Shown here in pieces: positions 54,380 to 64,000 of a DNA stretch of 64,000 bases (position 1 is its first letter; the number at the start of each line of letters is the position of its first letter). The notes beneath the pieces are model-generated. The model worked only from the letters and a program-made list of their open reading frames with translations, searched no databases and was not told the DNA's origin. Position numbers and translations under genes: made by a program. Origin of the DNA: Fusarium oxysporum f. sp. lycopersici 4287 (taxonomy: Eukaryota; Ascomycota; Sordariomycetes; Hypocreales; Nectriaceae); assembly GCF_000149955.1 (NCBI RefSeq), contig NC_030992.1, forward strand, positions 2,717,477 to 2,781,476, given 5' to 3'.

Positions 54380-55885
54380 TTAGCTCTTGGCGGCACCAGC
54401 CTTGATGTGCAGGATATCGCCGTCCTCGACGACGTATTCCTTACCCTTGGTCATGATCTTGCCCTTAGCCTTGACCTCGGACTCGTCACCGAGCTCCTTT
54501 AGGGTGTTGTAGTTGAAGACGAGAGCCTGGATGAAGGTCTTCTCGAAATCGGTGTGGATGACACCGGCGGCCTGAGGAGCCTTGGTGCCAGTTCGGATGG
54601 TCCACTGTCGAACCTCATCAGGCCCGACAGTGAAGAAGCTGCCAAGCTGAAGGGTCTTGCGCATCTGAAGAATGACCTTGGGCAGAACAGAGTCGGCACC
54701 AACGTTCTTCTGCTCCTCCTTGGCCTCAGCCTCGGTCTCGAACTGAGTAAGACGAGACTCGTAAGAGACGGAGACGGGGATAAGAGGGTCGCCCTTGGCG
54801 TTCTCGTTGATCCACTCCACAATCTTGGGAAGATGCTTGTTCTTCTTGCGGATGAAGTCCTTCTCGGACAAGTTGACGAGGTAGACAACGGGCTTGGCAG
54901 TCAGGAGGAAGAGAGGGTTGATGACCTCGATCTGAATGAGAATGTCAGTGAGGGTTCTCATACGTTTCTTCGACATAAACAAGTGGAAAAGATTTGCTAT
55001 CAGAGTAAAGTTTATCTCACAATGCCTCTAAGCGTTAATAGGTGAGGCATTCGACGAGCTGGGTTATAGATCAGGCCTTATGGCCTTTTGTCATCAGGAA
55101 AACAGAATGTGTAGAGCAGAAGAAGTAGAGAAAAAGTCTTACCTCCTTGGGGCCCCAGGTACCCTTGCGGACATCCTTGCCCTGGTTAAGCCAGTCCAAG
55201 ATCTTCTCAATGGTTTCCTGTTCTTGCTTGGCCTTCTTCTGCTCCAGAGACTGGCCACCCATACGGGTCTTCTTCTTCTGGTTCTCGAGGGCTTTCTCAA
55301 CGAACTCAATATCCTTGAGTCGCAGCTCCTCGCTGATGATGTCAAGATCACGGGTGGGGTTCACGTCACCCTCAATGTGGATAATCTCGGCATCATCGAA
55401 GCAACGAACAACCTGGAAGATGGCATCGACGGCGCGGATGTGCGACAAGAAAGCGTTTCCAAGACCAGCACCGGTTGATGAGCCGCGGGTCAGACCGGCG
55501 ATATCGTAAACGGTCAAGTTGGCGGGAACAACGGACTTGGGCTTGTACTTCTCGACGAGCCAGTCGAACCGGTCATCGGGAACGACGACGCGGGCTTCCT
55601 CAGGGTCGATGGTGGCATAGGGGAAGTTCTTGATGCTGTCAGCACCCCGATACTAAAGACGGCGGATGGCGAGGGGGCTTCATACAGCTGGGTTACCGAG
55701 GTTAGACTTGGTAATGGCCTGGAAGAGAGTAGATTTGCCGACGTTGGCCAAACCGACCTGGAATATGGTTAGCACGTGGCATACATCATCGATAGAATAT
55801 TGTCACGCACAATACCACTCTTCAAGTTGTTTCCAGGCCTGCCCAGAGGGATCTTCTCCTCAACGACTTGCTTCTTAGGAGGCAT
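54380..55885 (-). CDS. OLA1: Obg-like ATPase Ola1 (YchF family)
   Basis: The protein has 394 residues, exactly the usual length, from exons 55885..55811, 55757..55686, 55628..55143 and 54931..54380; the last intron is 211 bp, the others 53 and 57 bp. The P-loop GLANVGKST is at 27-35. The switch II block DIAGLTRGSSTGAGLGNAF follows. The G4 position reads NLSE (231-234) instead of NKxD, the change that makes YchF/Ola1 prefer ATP over GTP. The C-terminal TGS domain ends GKEYVVEDGDILHIKAGAAK. The family is cytosolic and associates with ribosomes and stress responses. The start MPPKKQVVEEKIPLGRPGNN is the family's standard N-terminus. Confidence 0.96.
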
Positions 55886-56805
55886 CTTGCGTGACTTGGC
55901 GTAGTTACGACGTTGAACGAAGAAAGCTAGGCCGAAGTGTGTGGATGGAACGTGTCCAAGAGCTGCAGAGCTTGCTGCGCGGGGTGCAAGAGGAGGAAAA
56001 GAAGCGAAGAAGATGGAAGATTTGATGGACTTCGTGGTGAAGTATTCAGGTTGGCTAGTGCCAACCTCGGACGGCTTCGAGAGCGAGAGCGACGACGAAG
56101 AAAAGAGAAGAAAGGGAAGTTGAAGAGAGAGAAAAAAGATTTCTCTTTTTATTTTGCGCGAGCCGAGCTTGGGGAGATGAGATGAGAATTTGTTCGTGAC
56201 CCCACCTTGCTGGGGTTTAGAGAGGTTGGGCTGTGCCAAGACCTTCGGATAGCGGGAAAAGGTAGTTCCGGCTGGAATCTGAAGACGACGTCATTGGCTG
56301 ACGAAAGCAGCTTGGCATAAAGGTACCAAGCCGTGCGCAGAAGGACCCTGGATCCAGGATCCAGTGAACAGGCACAGTATGTCACAGAGCTTAGGCCCTG
56401 TGGTTTTAGGTGTCCGTCTTTGGAAATGCCTGACCTGAGTTACCTGAGGTTACCTAAAGTTAGTAGAGAGTAATACAGAGGCAGAGAGACCTAGGTTTTG
56501 GATTTCGCCGGGCTTGATCTGACAGGAACGACGGGAGCTCAGCCGGGCCGGCCTGTCCGATTCCTTCAGTTATTTCCTCTCCTTCACTTCTATTCATCAA
56601 CCTTTCAAGCTAGAATATTCATCTTCTCTTTGTGCCCTGGGATTCTTTGTCTTGTCAACACACCTACGGACGCCAACCTACAGCTATATAAGCCTTATTA
56701 GCCTACCATTTCCCCAGCTCAGCCCCGCTCACCCGTCAGCTGCAAACCCCAAAGCTTCAAGCCACTTGACGTCGCAATAGTTGCAGTGTCCGTATCAGCT
56801 TCTGC
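55886..56805. promoter_or_regulatory. Divergent promoter region, OLA1 and DeSI-like gene
   Basis: No gene is seen. The 200 bp next to OLA1 is purine-rich on the plus strand (CT-rich leader on the minus strand), which fits a well-expressed housekeeping gene. Confidence 0.5.
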
Positions 56806-57618
56806 ATGATGCCGCGTCCTAAGAAGAGCTCTTCGGTGAGCAGATCTCACCGCTCAACATTATCTTTGTCCAAAACTGAGATCACTATACATGTCTATGA
56901 TCTACTGCCGGTAAGTGAAGTCGCTCATACTCATCTCATAGCTTTCATGACCATGACGCTGATACGCGCGGCATGACAGCCCGGCCGATTATCGTCGGTA
57001 TTATGGACAGTAGGCGCCTCACTACTTCACTCAGGTGTCGTGATCAACGGGAGGGAATACGCCTATGGCGGACATGATAAAAGAGGCCTTACAGGTGTAT
57101 ACTGGACAAAGCCCCGGACCGAACCGCCCGGAGGCACATTTCGATGCGAGATCCTGCACGGATTCACTCTTGCGACAGAAGACGAGATTAATGCGACTCT
57201 GCAATCTGCCTCTGAAGAGTTTCTGGGCACTTCATACAATCTTCTCACCAAGAACTGCAATCATTTCACCTCTTATCTTTGCAAGAGGCTTACAGGACAG
57301 TCGGGTCCAGCATGGTTGAATCGTGCCGCCAGTATTGGAGTTGCGCTCCCTTGTGTCGTCCCTCGAGATTGGATTGAACCACCCGAATATGACACCAGCG
57401 AAGGTGCCCTGTTGGACGATTACGACAATTCGAACGAGAATTCTCATATGTTGAAAGCGACGCATCCCCATCTGCTAATGGAAAGCAACGATAGCAACGA
57501 GGATGACGAGTGGGATAGCGCAGAAGAAAGACGACAAGGCGGCAGCGGGAAGGGCAAGCAAGCCCTCCGCGATTCCGCCGGGCGCCGTTTACCACCAGCT
57601 GAAAGGGCCATCCGATGA
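56806..57618 (+). CDS. PPPDE (DeSI-type) thiol peptidase
   Basis: The protein has 247 residues, from exons 56806..56910 and 56980..57618. The PPPDE fold is a papain-like deSUMOylating/deubiquitinating family. The catalytic dyad is visible: H52 in SLLHSGVVINGREYAYGGHD and C128 in SYNLLTKNCNHFTSYLCKRL. The first strand reads ITIHVYDLLPPG. The C-terminal 70 residues are acidic and Ser-rich, probably disordered (SNDSNEDDEWDSAEERRQ). There are two adjacent Met start codons (56806 and 56809). Whether it removes SUMO or ubiquitin cannot be told from sequence. Confidence 0.9.
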
Positions 57619-57898
57619 TAGAGTATAAATGAGGCTGCGGTGTTGAGTGGAGTTTTGGCGTTTCGAGGTACCGTTTCCATGGATTAGCACGATACCAATG
57701 ATTTTACAGTCCAGGAACAGATCATTCGTTTGGGAACTCGCAAGCAAAGCAAGCTGTGTCTTGTTCATTTGTATAGTACAGGTCGTACAGAGTATAGTAC
57801 ATTCACTTTCTCAACCTCCGCGGCGAAGTGATATTCTCATGTGAACATATTCCCAAAAATGTGCCCAAATTCCAATCCTAATCCAAAATTCCAGACTT

Positions 57899-58612
57899 TT
57901 ATAGACGTCTAGGCTTCTCACTCCTGGTACCACCAAACTTGATTCTAGTCGAGTCGGCCACACGGACAATCTTGTCTCGTAAGACCTTACCCTCGGGGCT
58001 CATCAGAACCTTCAGAGCAGCCTCTCGTCCCTGACCGAAACCTCGTAGCACAACCTCTAGGCGGTTCATCTTCATGGGCCAGCCGTTGTGGATTAATCGC
58101 TCCAGGACATACTTGGTGAGAGAGTAGGCGGAATCGAATAGACCACGGCGAGACTTGCGAAAACCAATGTTGCCGGCTGACAGAGAGATAATTGGTTCTC
58201 GGTTGGGCTTGGTGCAAGTAATGTGGGTGTTGTGCTTGTGAGAGTAGATGTGGAAGTGGTATGGCTCGAGATCGTCCTCCTTTGCCTCGACCTGTCGACG
58301 GGTATCTCTGGATAGTGTGCTCGTATCGATGTTGGAAGACTTGTCAAGTGTCTGGAAGACAAGGCTTTGGGAGAGGTTGGCCATGGCATTGTTGGGGGAG
58401 GGTTTCGTCTTGGACGTGTCTGAGGGGCCGTAGATGTTCTCTAACAGCGAGGCCGTACTGGGTCGGCTGGGTGCCCTTCTGGGTTTATCATCGCGGTTGG
58501 ACTTTGTCTGGGAGATGGAGCGAGCGATTTGAAATGAAGACTTTGGGACGGTGGCTCGGGAGGTTAGAAAGAACGATTGCGCCGCGAGGCGACTTGTCAA
58601 TGAGCGACTCAT
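57899..58612 (-). CDS. MRPS18: Mitochondrial small-subunit ribosomal protein uS11m
   Basis: This is a single exon of 237 residues. It has an Arg/Ser-rich mitochondrial presequence (MSRSLTSRLAAQSFFLTSRA) and a disordered linker, then the uS11 fold: YHFHIYSHKHNTHITCTKPN, SLSAGNIGFRKSRRGLFDSA, RLEVVLRGFGQGREAALKVL and the basic C-terminus KFGGTRSEKPRRL. uS11 lines the platform of the small subunit near the E-site mRNA exit. It shares a 288-bp divergent promoter with TIM44. Confidence 0.93.
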   Translation of the reverse strand: MSRSLTSRLAAQSFFLTSRATVPKSSFQIARSISQTKSNRDDKPRRAPSRPSTASLLENIYGPSDTSKTKPSPNNAMANLSQSLVFQTLDKSSNIDTSTLSRDTRRQVEAKEDDLEPYHFHIYSHKHNTHITCTKPNREPIISLSAGNIGFRKSRRGLFDSAYSLTKYVLERLIHNGWPMKMNRLEVVLRGFGQGREAALKVLMSPEGKVLRDKIVRVADSTRIKFGGTRSEKPRRL

Positions 58613-58900
58613 TTTGTTCGCATTTGCCTGGTCCTGTCGTCAATTGGTGATCTGCCTCTGGCAATTTTTACTCGCAGCTGTAAACTTCCCCCACGGGCCG
58701 GGGCTGGACGGGGAACAATTCTACCGAGGCTTTGCCGTCTCGGTGTTTGTCTTCCTTGACTTTCCGCCCCCGGACCGAGATCGCAAACCAAAATTTCGTC
58801 CGGGAATTCCACCACCTTCCACCGTCCATCTCGGCATCTCTCCAAACCCACGCCCTGTCTTTTTTTCTGGAGGGATTTGTCTCCTTGTGTTGTCGCAATA
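58613..58900. promoter_or_regulatory. Bidirectional promoter of uS11m and TIM44
   Basis: Only 288 bp separate the two start codons, so both nuclear genes for mitochondrial proteins must be driven from this interval. Confidence 0.75.
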
Positions 58901-60601
58901 ATGAACTCCCTCGCAAGAAAGACGGCCTCCTCGGAGCTCGCCTTTTCGCGGGCTTCTGCTCATGTCTCATCCGCTGGCAGATCTCCCGCCTACCGAAGAT
59001 TAGCATCCCAGCTCTCTCAGAATGCCTCTAACAACGGTGCGAGACAACAAAGCTCAATGCTTTCCGGCTCAGTTCGATCGCCATTGAGGTCTTCCTTTGT
59101 CCCTGCCGAGCTTCGTTGCTCCCCCACTTATACCGCTCAATCTCGTCTCTTCCACCTTTCCAGCCGCTTACACCAAGAGAAGCCTCAAACTGAACAAAAA
59201 CCCTCAACTGCTGCACCTACCGACGCAAAAGAGAAGAAGCCTGCTGAAGCTGACGCCGAATCTGAGGCCAAGCCTGAGGAGGAGCAATCCAAGAAGACCG
59301 AGGATGGCGAGAGTGCTGGAAAGGAAGGAAAAGAAGAGGGCGAGGGCAAGGATAAAGAGAAGAAAAAGGAGGATGCCCCTCCCCCTCCTCCTCATGGCGA
59401 CAAGACCCCCTGGCAGGTTTTCATGGAGACCATGAACACTGAGTTCCAGAAGTCGCAAGAATGGAACGAGTCGACCAAGCAGATCGCTGCGTCTGCTAAT
59501 CAATTCGCCGAGAGTGAGGGTGTGCGACGTGCTCGTGAGGCATACGAGAAGTCCACTGGCGCTGTTTCCTCGACCCTTGGAAAGGGTGCCAAGGTTACTG
59601 CTGGTGCCATTGGCAAGGGTGCTTCTTGGACTTGGGATACCTCAGTCGTCAAGGGTGTTCGTAAGGCCGCTAATGTCACGGGAGATGCCGTGGACAAGGC
59701 TACCCAGCCTATCCGAAACACAGAGGCTTACAAGAATGTCAAGAATGTCATTGACGATGGCAGCTCTTCACGATACGGTGGCTGGGTTGAGAAGGAGGAG
59801 CGCAGGAAACGCCGAGAGGCACTCGACAAGCAGCGGGGTTACAAGGCGGCTGCACCTATGGAAGAGGACATTAAGTGAGTATCCTTACAATCTTTCTCAT
59901 TTGGATCTGGTCTAACAAGAGATAGTGCTGGTACCAGTGTTACCGTTCACAAGGACGCTGCTTGGAAGGAGGCTTGGAGAGATTTCCGCGACCAGAACAA
60001 GTATGTGCAAGGACTTTTCAGCTTGAGGGGCAAGTATGAGGAGTCTGAGAACCCTCTTGTATCGACCGCTCGAAGTATCACCGACCGCATCGGAGGCTTC
60101 TTCGCCGAGAACGAGACTGCCATGGTCATCAAGAAGTTCAGGTCCATGGACCCCAATTTTCAGACAGAGCCTTTCCTCCAGGAGCTTCGAGAGTACATTC
60201 TTCCCGAGGTGTTGGACGCTTACGTCAAGGGTGATGCCGAGACACTGAAGCTCTGGCTTTCTGCCGCTCAGTACTCTGTGTACGAGGCCCTCACCAAGCA
60301 ATACCTACAGGCTGGTATGAAATCGGACGGAAAAATCCTGGATATCCGAAATGTCGACATTCTACGAGCCCGCATGCTCGACCCTGGTGAGGTTCCTGTC
60401 TTCATCATCACGTGTCGCACACAGGAGGTTCACGTCTACCGCAATGCCAAGACGAACGAGCTCGCTGCCGGTATGGAGGACAAGGTCCAGCTGGTCACAT
60501 ACGCCATTGGTATCACACGGGTACCAGAAGATGTCAACAACCCTGAGACAAGGGGCTGGCGTCTCATCGAGATGCAGAAGAGTGGACGAGACTGGTACTA
60601 A
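58901..60601 (+). CDS. TIM44: Mitochondrial import motor subunit Tim44
   Basis: The protein has 549 residues, from exons 58901..59874 and 59926..60601, with a 51-bp GTGAGT/TAG intron that has a CTAAC branch. Tim44 anchors mtHsp70 to the TIM23 channel on the matrix side. The N-terminus is a long presequence without acidic residues at its start (MNSLARKTASSELAFSRASA). A Lys/Glu-rich low-complexity region follows (about 95-165), then TPWQVFMETMNTEFQKSQEW and amphipathic helices that bind membrane and mtHsp70. The C-terminal Tim44 domain runs from about 380 (NPLVSTARSITDRIGGFFAE, FLQELREYILPEVLDAYVKG, GEVPVFIITCRTQEVHVYRN) to RGWRLIEMQKSGRDWY. Length is somewhat above yeast Tim44 (431), mostly from the low-complexity part. 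Confidence 0.96.
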
Positions 60602-61159
60602 AAGAAACAGTCATTTTAACGCGGCGTCAAGGGGTTGGGGATCTGCCTTTGTTGGATACCTACGAGATGAGAAGGAATCGAAGGCGAACACGGGAGCATC
60701 GCCTAATGTGTGTTAATTACTGTAAAATATGTGCTATCATGTGAAAATATCTGGGCAGGCTCTCGACACGAAAAAACAACACCAATACCACCACACCCAC
60801 CACGACACAACACAACGTACAACTACCAAACAAAACAAGCATTTTCTGGAGAATGGGTTTGGGGCTGCTAAACAGCAAAAAATGACTACTACCACGCCGC
60901 TCTGCTTGCCTCGGGATGAGGCTCTTTTTATGTATGATTATGGAGGGGAATAGGGGCATTGGGCCGGGCATCATTGGTGGGAGGAAGATGGACTTATAGA
61001 CATGTTCAAAAGTTGCCTTGGTTTTCAAGGTCGGTGCAATCTATCTAGGCGTATAGCCGAAACAGTTGAAACAATCATCATCTTGCCCCTCGACAAAGTG
61101 ATACCCGCTTGCGCGGCTCAAACTTGTAGAGCAGTTCAGTCGTTCATACATCACCCAAC
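60602..61159. other. Convergent 3' region
   Basis: A-rich plus-strand sequence between the ends of TIM44 and the NADAR gene. Nothing else is seen. Confidence 0.5.
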
Positions 61160-61814
61160 TCATGCTTCGTGACGGCCTCGTCTCTCTTTCAAGATCCTTC
61201 TGACCTCCATCAGCTCCTTACCAAGCAAATTCTCACCCCATAAATCTCTCGCAGCATCTGCATCCGCAGCTTTAAACCCAACCCCCCAAACCCGATCGAA
61301 TGGACTGGCCTCGACAAGTTCTCTGTCACCCGTGCTGATCAACATATCTGCTAGAGAACCTTCGATGGGCCGGTGTAATGAATTTACTTGATTTGCGCCA
61401 GGCGTGCCTCTCTTGAAACCCTCCTCTGTGACAGCACGTGTGAACTTGAGGATGTTGCCCTTTCGAACTACGTCACGTCGGTGCTTGAGCCATACTGTTT
61501 CGTCAAAGTTCTCCACCTGGCGGCCGAGAGACTTGACTTTCCGTGGATGGCCTGTCTTGAGGATCTCAAGAGCGGTGGCTTCGTCGTTGAATAGGATAGC
61601 TTTTTGATACATCATATAACTTGAAAGATGTCAACATCGACCTTGAATAGTGTACCAGTAGAAGTAACAGGACTTACTGCTCTGCTGTTTTATATGTCTT
61701 CTTCTCATCCTGGTCATCCTTGAAAGGACAATAATACCATTGTGAAAGGTATCCTGTTGCTGGGTCTGTTTCTCGCCAGAAATACACTGGACCGGGATTT
61801 GATGTTGTAGCCAT
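61160..61814 (-). CDS. NADAR-domain protein (YbiA/DUF1768 family)
   Basis: The protein has 198 residues, from exons 61814..61678 and 61619..61160. The splice joins CA|T to rebuild the family motif AEHYMMYQKA. Other hallmarks are VYFWRETDPATGYLSQWYY at the N-terminus, GRQVENFDETVWLKHRRDVV, KGNILKFTRAVTEE, and near the end EASPFDRVWGVGFKAADADA and LWGENLLGKELMEVRRILKE. Known NADAR proteins are N-glycosidases that act on early riboflavin intermediates or remove ADP-ribose from nucleic-acid bases; fungal members are little studied. The domain is complete and stands alone, with no fusion partner. The upstream in-frame Met at 61970 is less likely. Confidence 0.92.
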
Positions 61815-62694
61815 TTTTACTGAGTATCGGTCAATAAAGATACGAGAGTTGGAAAGAATAGTTGACGGGATTCGGTGCATATTTATTGTTCGTTTGGGTT
61901 GAAAGTGCATGCTGTGACCGTGAATGAGGCTGTGGCTGAGTTTGGCAGTTGAGTCAGACGGGGAAGCCAAGGTTGGCTTTCTTGCTGTGGCTTTTTCAAG
62001 GTCGACTCATACAAAAGTCATGCAATACCTACCTAGGTATAGAGAGTTGAGAAACCTAAGTTGTTGTTCTCTTTGAGGCTGAAGTGCCACAGCAGTAACA
62101 GATGGGTAAGCTGCCTTGCACGGGAGCACGTATCAAAGATGTGCACCACTCTCGTGCCCTCCATGTGATATCGGCAACAATAGGATAGAGCCAGCTTAAG
62201 CAAACAACTGCTTGATAGACCACTTACTTTAGAGGCGTTTTGCTATGTGATTCGATATGGCTTTCGGTGTGAGTCATGCATGACTGGATGTAGATGGGGT
62301 TTAAGATTCATGGCAGAGAATGGCCAAGAGCGTGAATGGTCAGATATACAGTCTACGATTTGTTTGAGTATACAAATGCATAAATCACAAGAAGATATAC
62401 ATTAGACATAGACCTATAATCACTGATTACAACACACTCTATAGCATGTATATCTCTTATGGGCTCCACATGGCCAAGTCCGTTAACACATGAACCATTG
62501 TGATGACCACTTGAGTTGGGTGGCCCAGAAGCCCACGTTATTCATGCAACTCAACACGAGCATAAAGCTCAGTAATATCCAAGAGGCATTTGCCAAGATT
62601 CGCATAATTCAAAGCCACTCGTGATTAACAAACTGGCTGACATTTTAGGAAGATAGTATAGTGTCAACTAAGACTAGCACTAACATCCAACATC
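61815..62694. other. Intergenic region, 0.9 kb
   Basis: NADAR gene promoter and sequence upstream of the tRNA. Nothing else is seen. Confidence 0.5.
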
Positions 62695-62780
62695 GGGGGC
62701 TTGGTGTAGGGGTATCACGTTCGCTTTGCATTGTTTCGAATGCTTGCGAAAGGCCGGGGGTTCAAATCCCTCAGCCTCCA
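62695..62780 (+). tRNA. tRNA-Ala(TGC) with 14-nt intron
   Basis: Acceptor GGGGGCT pairs with AGCCTCC and a discriminator A follows. The anticodon stem is TTCGC/GCGAA with TGC at 62727..62729. The intron at 62731..62744 starts one base after the anticodon. The T arm carries GGTTCAAATCC. The mature length is 72 nt before CCA. A T run follows at 62781, suitable for Pol III termination. Confidence 0.93.
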
Positions 62781-63478
62781 TTTTTGTCTTGAGCATGTTG
62801 ATAATTCTTCCCGAAAACTTCTTTTTTTTCTCTTGATATTATACCATCGGATAAAGGAGATTATAAAGGAAACCATTGTTTATGTTAATGTAGCTATGTT
62901 CCAAGCTCTGAAGCTCACTTATGTTATTATGAGCGATGTCTACAGTGGCGAAATCACCTGCTCTGGTATCAATGATAGTTACCAAAAAGCTTTCGATGAA
63001 AAGGAAATAGAGACTTCTAGCTACAATGAGGCTTCAATGCTCAGGTCTCTTGCCTTAGGAGCTTCAATCAATGCCGTTGACTTCTGAGCTTCATCCTCTG
63101 TACCACGTAGTTGCCCCTCATGTCAGCATCTCGACTGTACGGAGCTCTGACTAAGTGCTCTTTGAATCATGGCAACGCAGTGTCATGAGATAGATAACCC
63201 TTGGCATTAAATCGTGGCCAGCTTCATGTTTGAGCAATATCAAGGACATAGGCCAGTTGCCGGAAATATTACCGGAGGCTCCGAAGCGAACTTCCGTCCA
63301 AAACGCCGCGCCGGAGCATAAAGTGGGGGAGAACCCCAAGGAACCACCGGGAGCTACCGGGGGGGTGGCCATCACCTTCTTACCTTTGTTCTCCAACATC
63401 TAACAAACACCTTCAATCAACCATCTCGGCTCAACTCGATAATCCAGACACATCACAATAATCAGAGACATCGCAGAG
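62781..63478. other. Intergenic region, 0.7 kb
   Basis: A frame through the tRNA (62731..63087) is open but not credible as a gene. The last 200 bp is the promoter of DAP1. Confidence 0.5.
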
Positions 63479-64000
63479 ATGGAGCACGTCGAGCAACACA
63501 TGGCTCAACAAGCCAGCCAAGAAGCGTATGCCATCCCCTCTCTACTCTCTGATCTCCATCACTAACTCTTCCCAGCGCTTCCCTCTTCACGCCCCTCAAC
63601 CTCATCCTCCTCAGCGCCGTCCTATACACAACCTACTCCATGCTCCGCTCCTCGCCACCTCCATCTCTCCCCCGCGATGCGCCCTCAACAGTCTTCAAAA
63701 CATACACTCCCCATACTCTTCTCCCCTTCAACGGCGAGGAGGATCGACCTGTCTTTCTCGCTGTGCGCGGTCGCGTTTTTGACGTCTCGCCTGGTCGTAA
63801 CTTCTACGGCCCTGGTGGTCCCTATAGCAACTTTGCCGGTCGGGATGCGAGTCGAGGTCTTGCGTGTGGAAGCTTTGATGAAGACATGTTGACTAAGGAC
63901 CTGGATGGTCCGCTTGATAAGCTGGAGGGACTCGATGCGGAGCAGATGGAGGCGCTCCAGGGCTGGGAGGAGAGATTCTTGGAGAAGTACAACGTTGTTG
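63479..64000 (+). CDS. DAP1: Dap1/MAPR haem-binding protein, 5' part (cut by window end)
   Basis: Exons are 63479..63525 and 63576..64000 and beyond; the 50-bp intron has GTATGC, CTAAC and CCCAG. A short N-terminus precedes one membrane anchor (LFTPLNLILLSAVLYTTYSM). The cytochrome-b5-like MAPR domain follows: FKTYTPHTLLPFNGEEDRPV, FLAVRGRVFDVSPGRNFYGP, GGPYSNFAGRDASRGLACGS. The YGPGGPY tyrosines correspond to the haem-ligand region of Dap1/PGRMC1. The family binds haem and supports cytochrome P450 enzymes such as Erg11 in sterol synthesis. The stop codon lies outside the window. Confidence 0.92.

Noticed and set aside
62731..63087. 118-codon frame starting inside tRNA-Ala
   Set aside because: It overlaps the tRNA and has no domain or splice support.
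1..64000. CRISPR arrays, prokaryotic operons, biosynthetic cluster, intact transposon
   Set aside because: The sequence is eukaryotic and dominated by housekeeping genes; no spaced repeats, backbone synthase, transposase or terminal inverted repeats were found.

Overview
The window is nuclear DNA of a filamentous ascomycete, most likely a Hypocreales-type Sordariomycete such as Fusarium. The reasons are compact genes with short introns of about 50-90 bp, GTANGT donors, CTAAC/CTGAC branch points, a dispersed single 5S rRNA gene, intron-bearing tRNAs, and protein families typical of that group (DIM-5-type SET protein, fungal ankyrin protein with a PigL_N-like head). The genus is an inference from general resemblance. 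No search was run.

Layout. 1-7.6 kb: the 3' end of the beta-COP gene (+), a UBTD-like ubiquitin-domain protein (-), a DIM-5/KMT1-like H3K9 methyltransferase (+) and an unrecognised 424-residue protein (+). 8.1-10.2 kb: a broken copy of the CCA-adding tRNA nucleotidyltransferase (-) and a divergent but well-folded 5S rRNA gene (-). 10.2-24.8 kb: a gene-poor stretch, then a small mitochondrial-looking protein (+), a BTB protein (-), an unrecognised helical protein (-), a sphingoid long-chain-base kinase (-), the NatA subunit Naa15 (-) and a MIX23/Cid2 homologue (-). 24.8-36 kb: a large ankyrin protein (+), an Osh4-type sterol/PI4P carrier (+), class II fructose-bisphosphate aldolase (-), a 2.3-kb gene-poor stretch and tRNA-Ile(AAT). 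36.6-48.9 kb: BCS1 with an assembly gap (+), a PARG-type ADP-ribose hydrolase (+), a disrupted amino-acid permease (+), a small unknown (-) and a VPS9-ankyrin-PX protein resembling yeast Vrl1 (+). 49-64 kb: an unrecognised fungal protein with two apparent one-base shifts (+), Ola1 ATPase (-), a DeSI/PPPDE peptidase (+), mitochondrial uS11 (-), TIM44 (+), a NADAR-domain protein (-), tRNA-Ala(TGC) and the 5' part of a Dap1/MAPR haem protein (+).

How the genes fit together. This is mostly core housekeeping DNA, not a secondary-metabolite or mobile island, and I see no coherent operon-like or cluster-like system. Themes recur by function: mitochondrial biogenesis (BCS1, TIM44, uS11m, MIX23, the small 103-residue protein), membrane and lipid traffic (beta-COP, Osh4, LCB kinase, Vrl1-like, Dap1), and translation or protein modification (Naa15, Ola1, tRNAs, 5S, CCA enzyme). 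TIM44 and mitochondrial uS11 share one 288-bp divergent promoter. Two unrelated ADP-ribose-type hydrolase folds (PARG and NADAR) lie in the window but 22 kb apart.

Main oddities: the CCA-enzyme copy with a stop and two frame changes; a 25-nt inverted copy of the permease's own first membrane-segment sequence at the point where its frame is lost; a 224-nt gap over the BCS1 Walker A region followed by a one-base shift; two one-base shifts at the 3' end of the 51.5-kb gene; a PIP-box-like N-terminus on the PARG; an ATG-only first exon that exposes a Gly-Cys-Cys lipidation signal in the UBTD-like protein; and an overlapping uORF on the Vrl1-like gene. Several one-base lesions lie in or beside short homopolymers, so assembly error must be excluded before calling decay.
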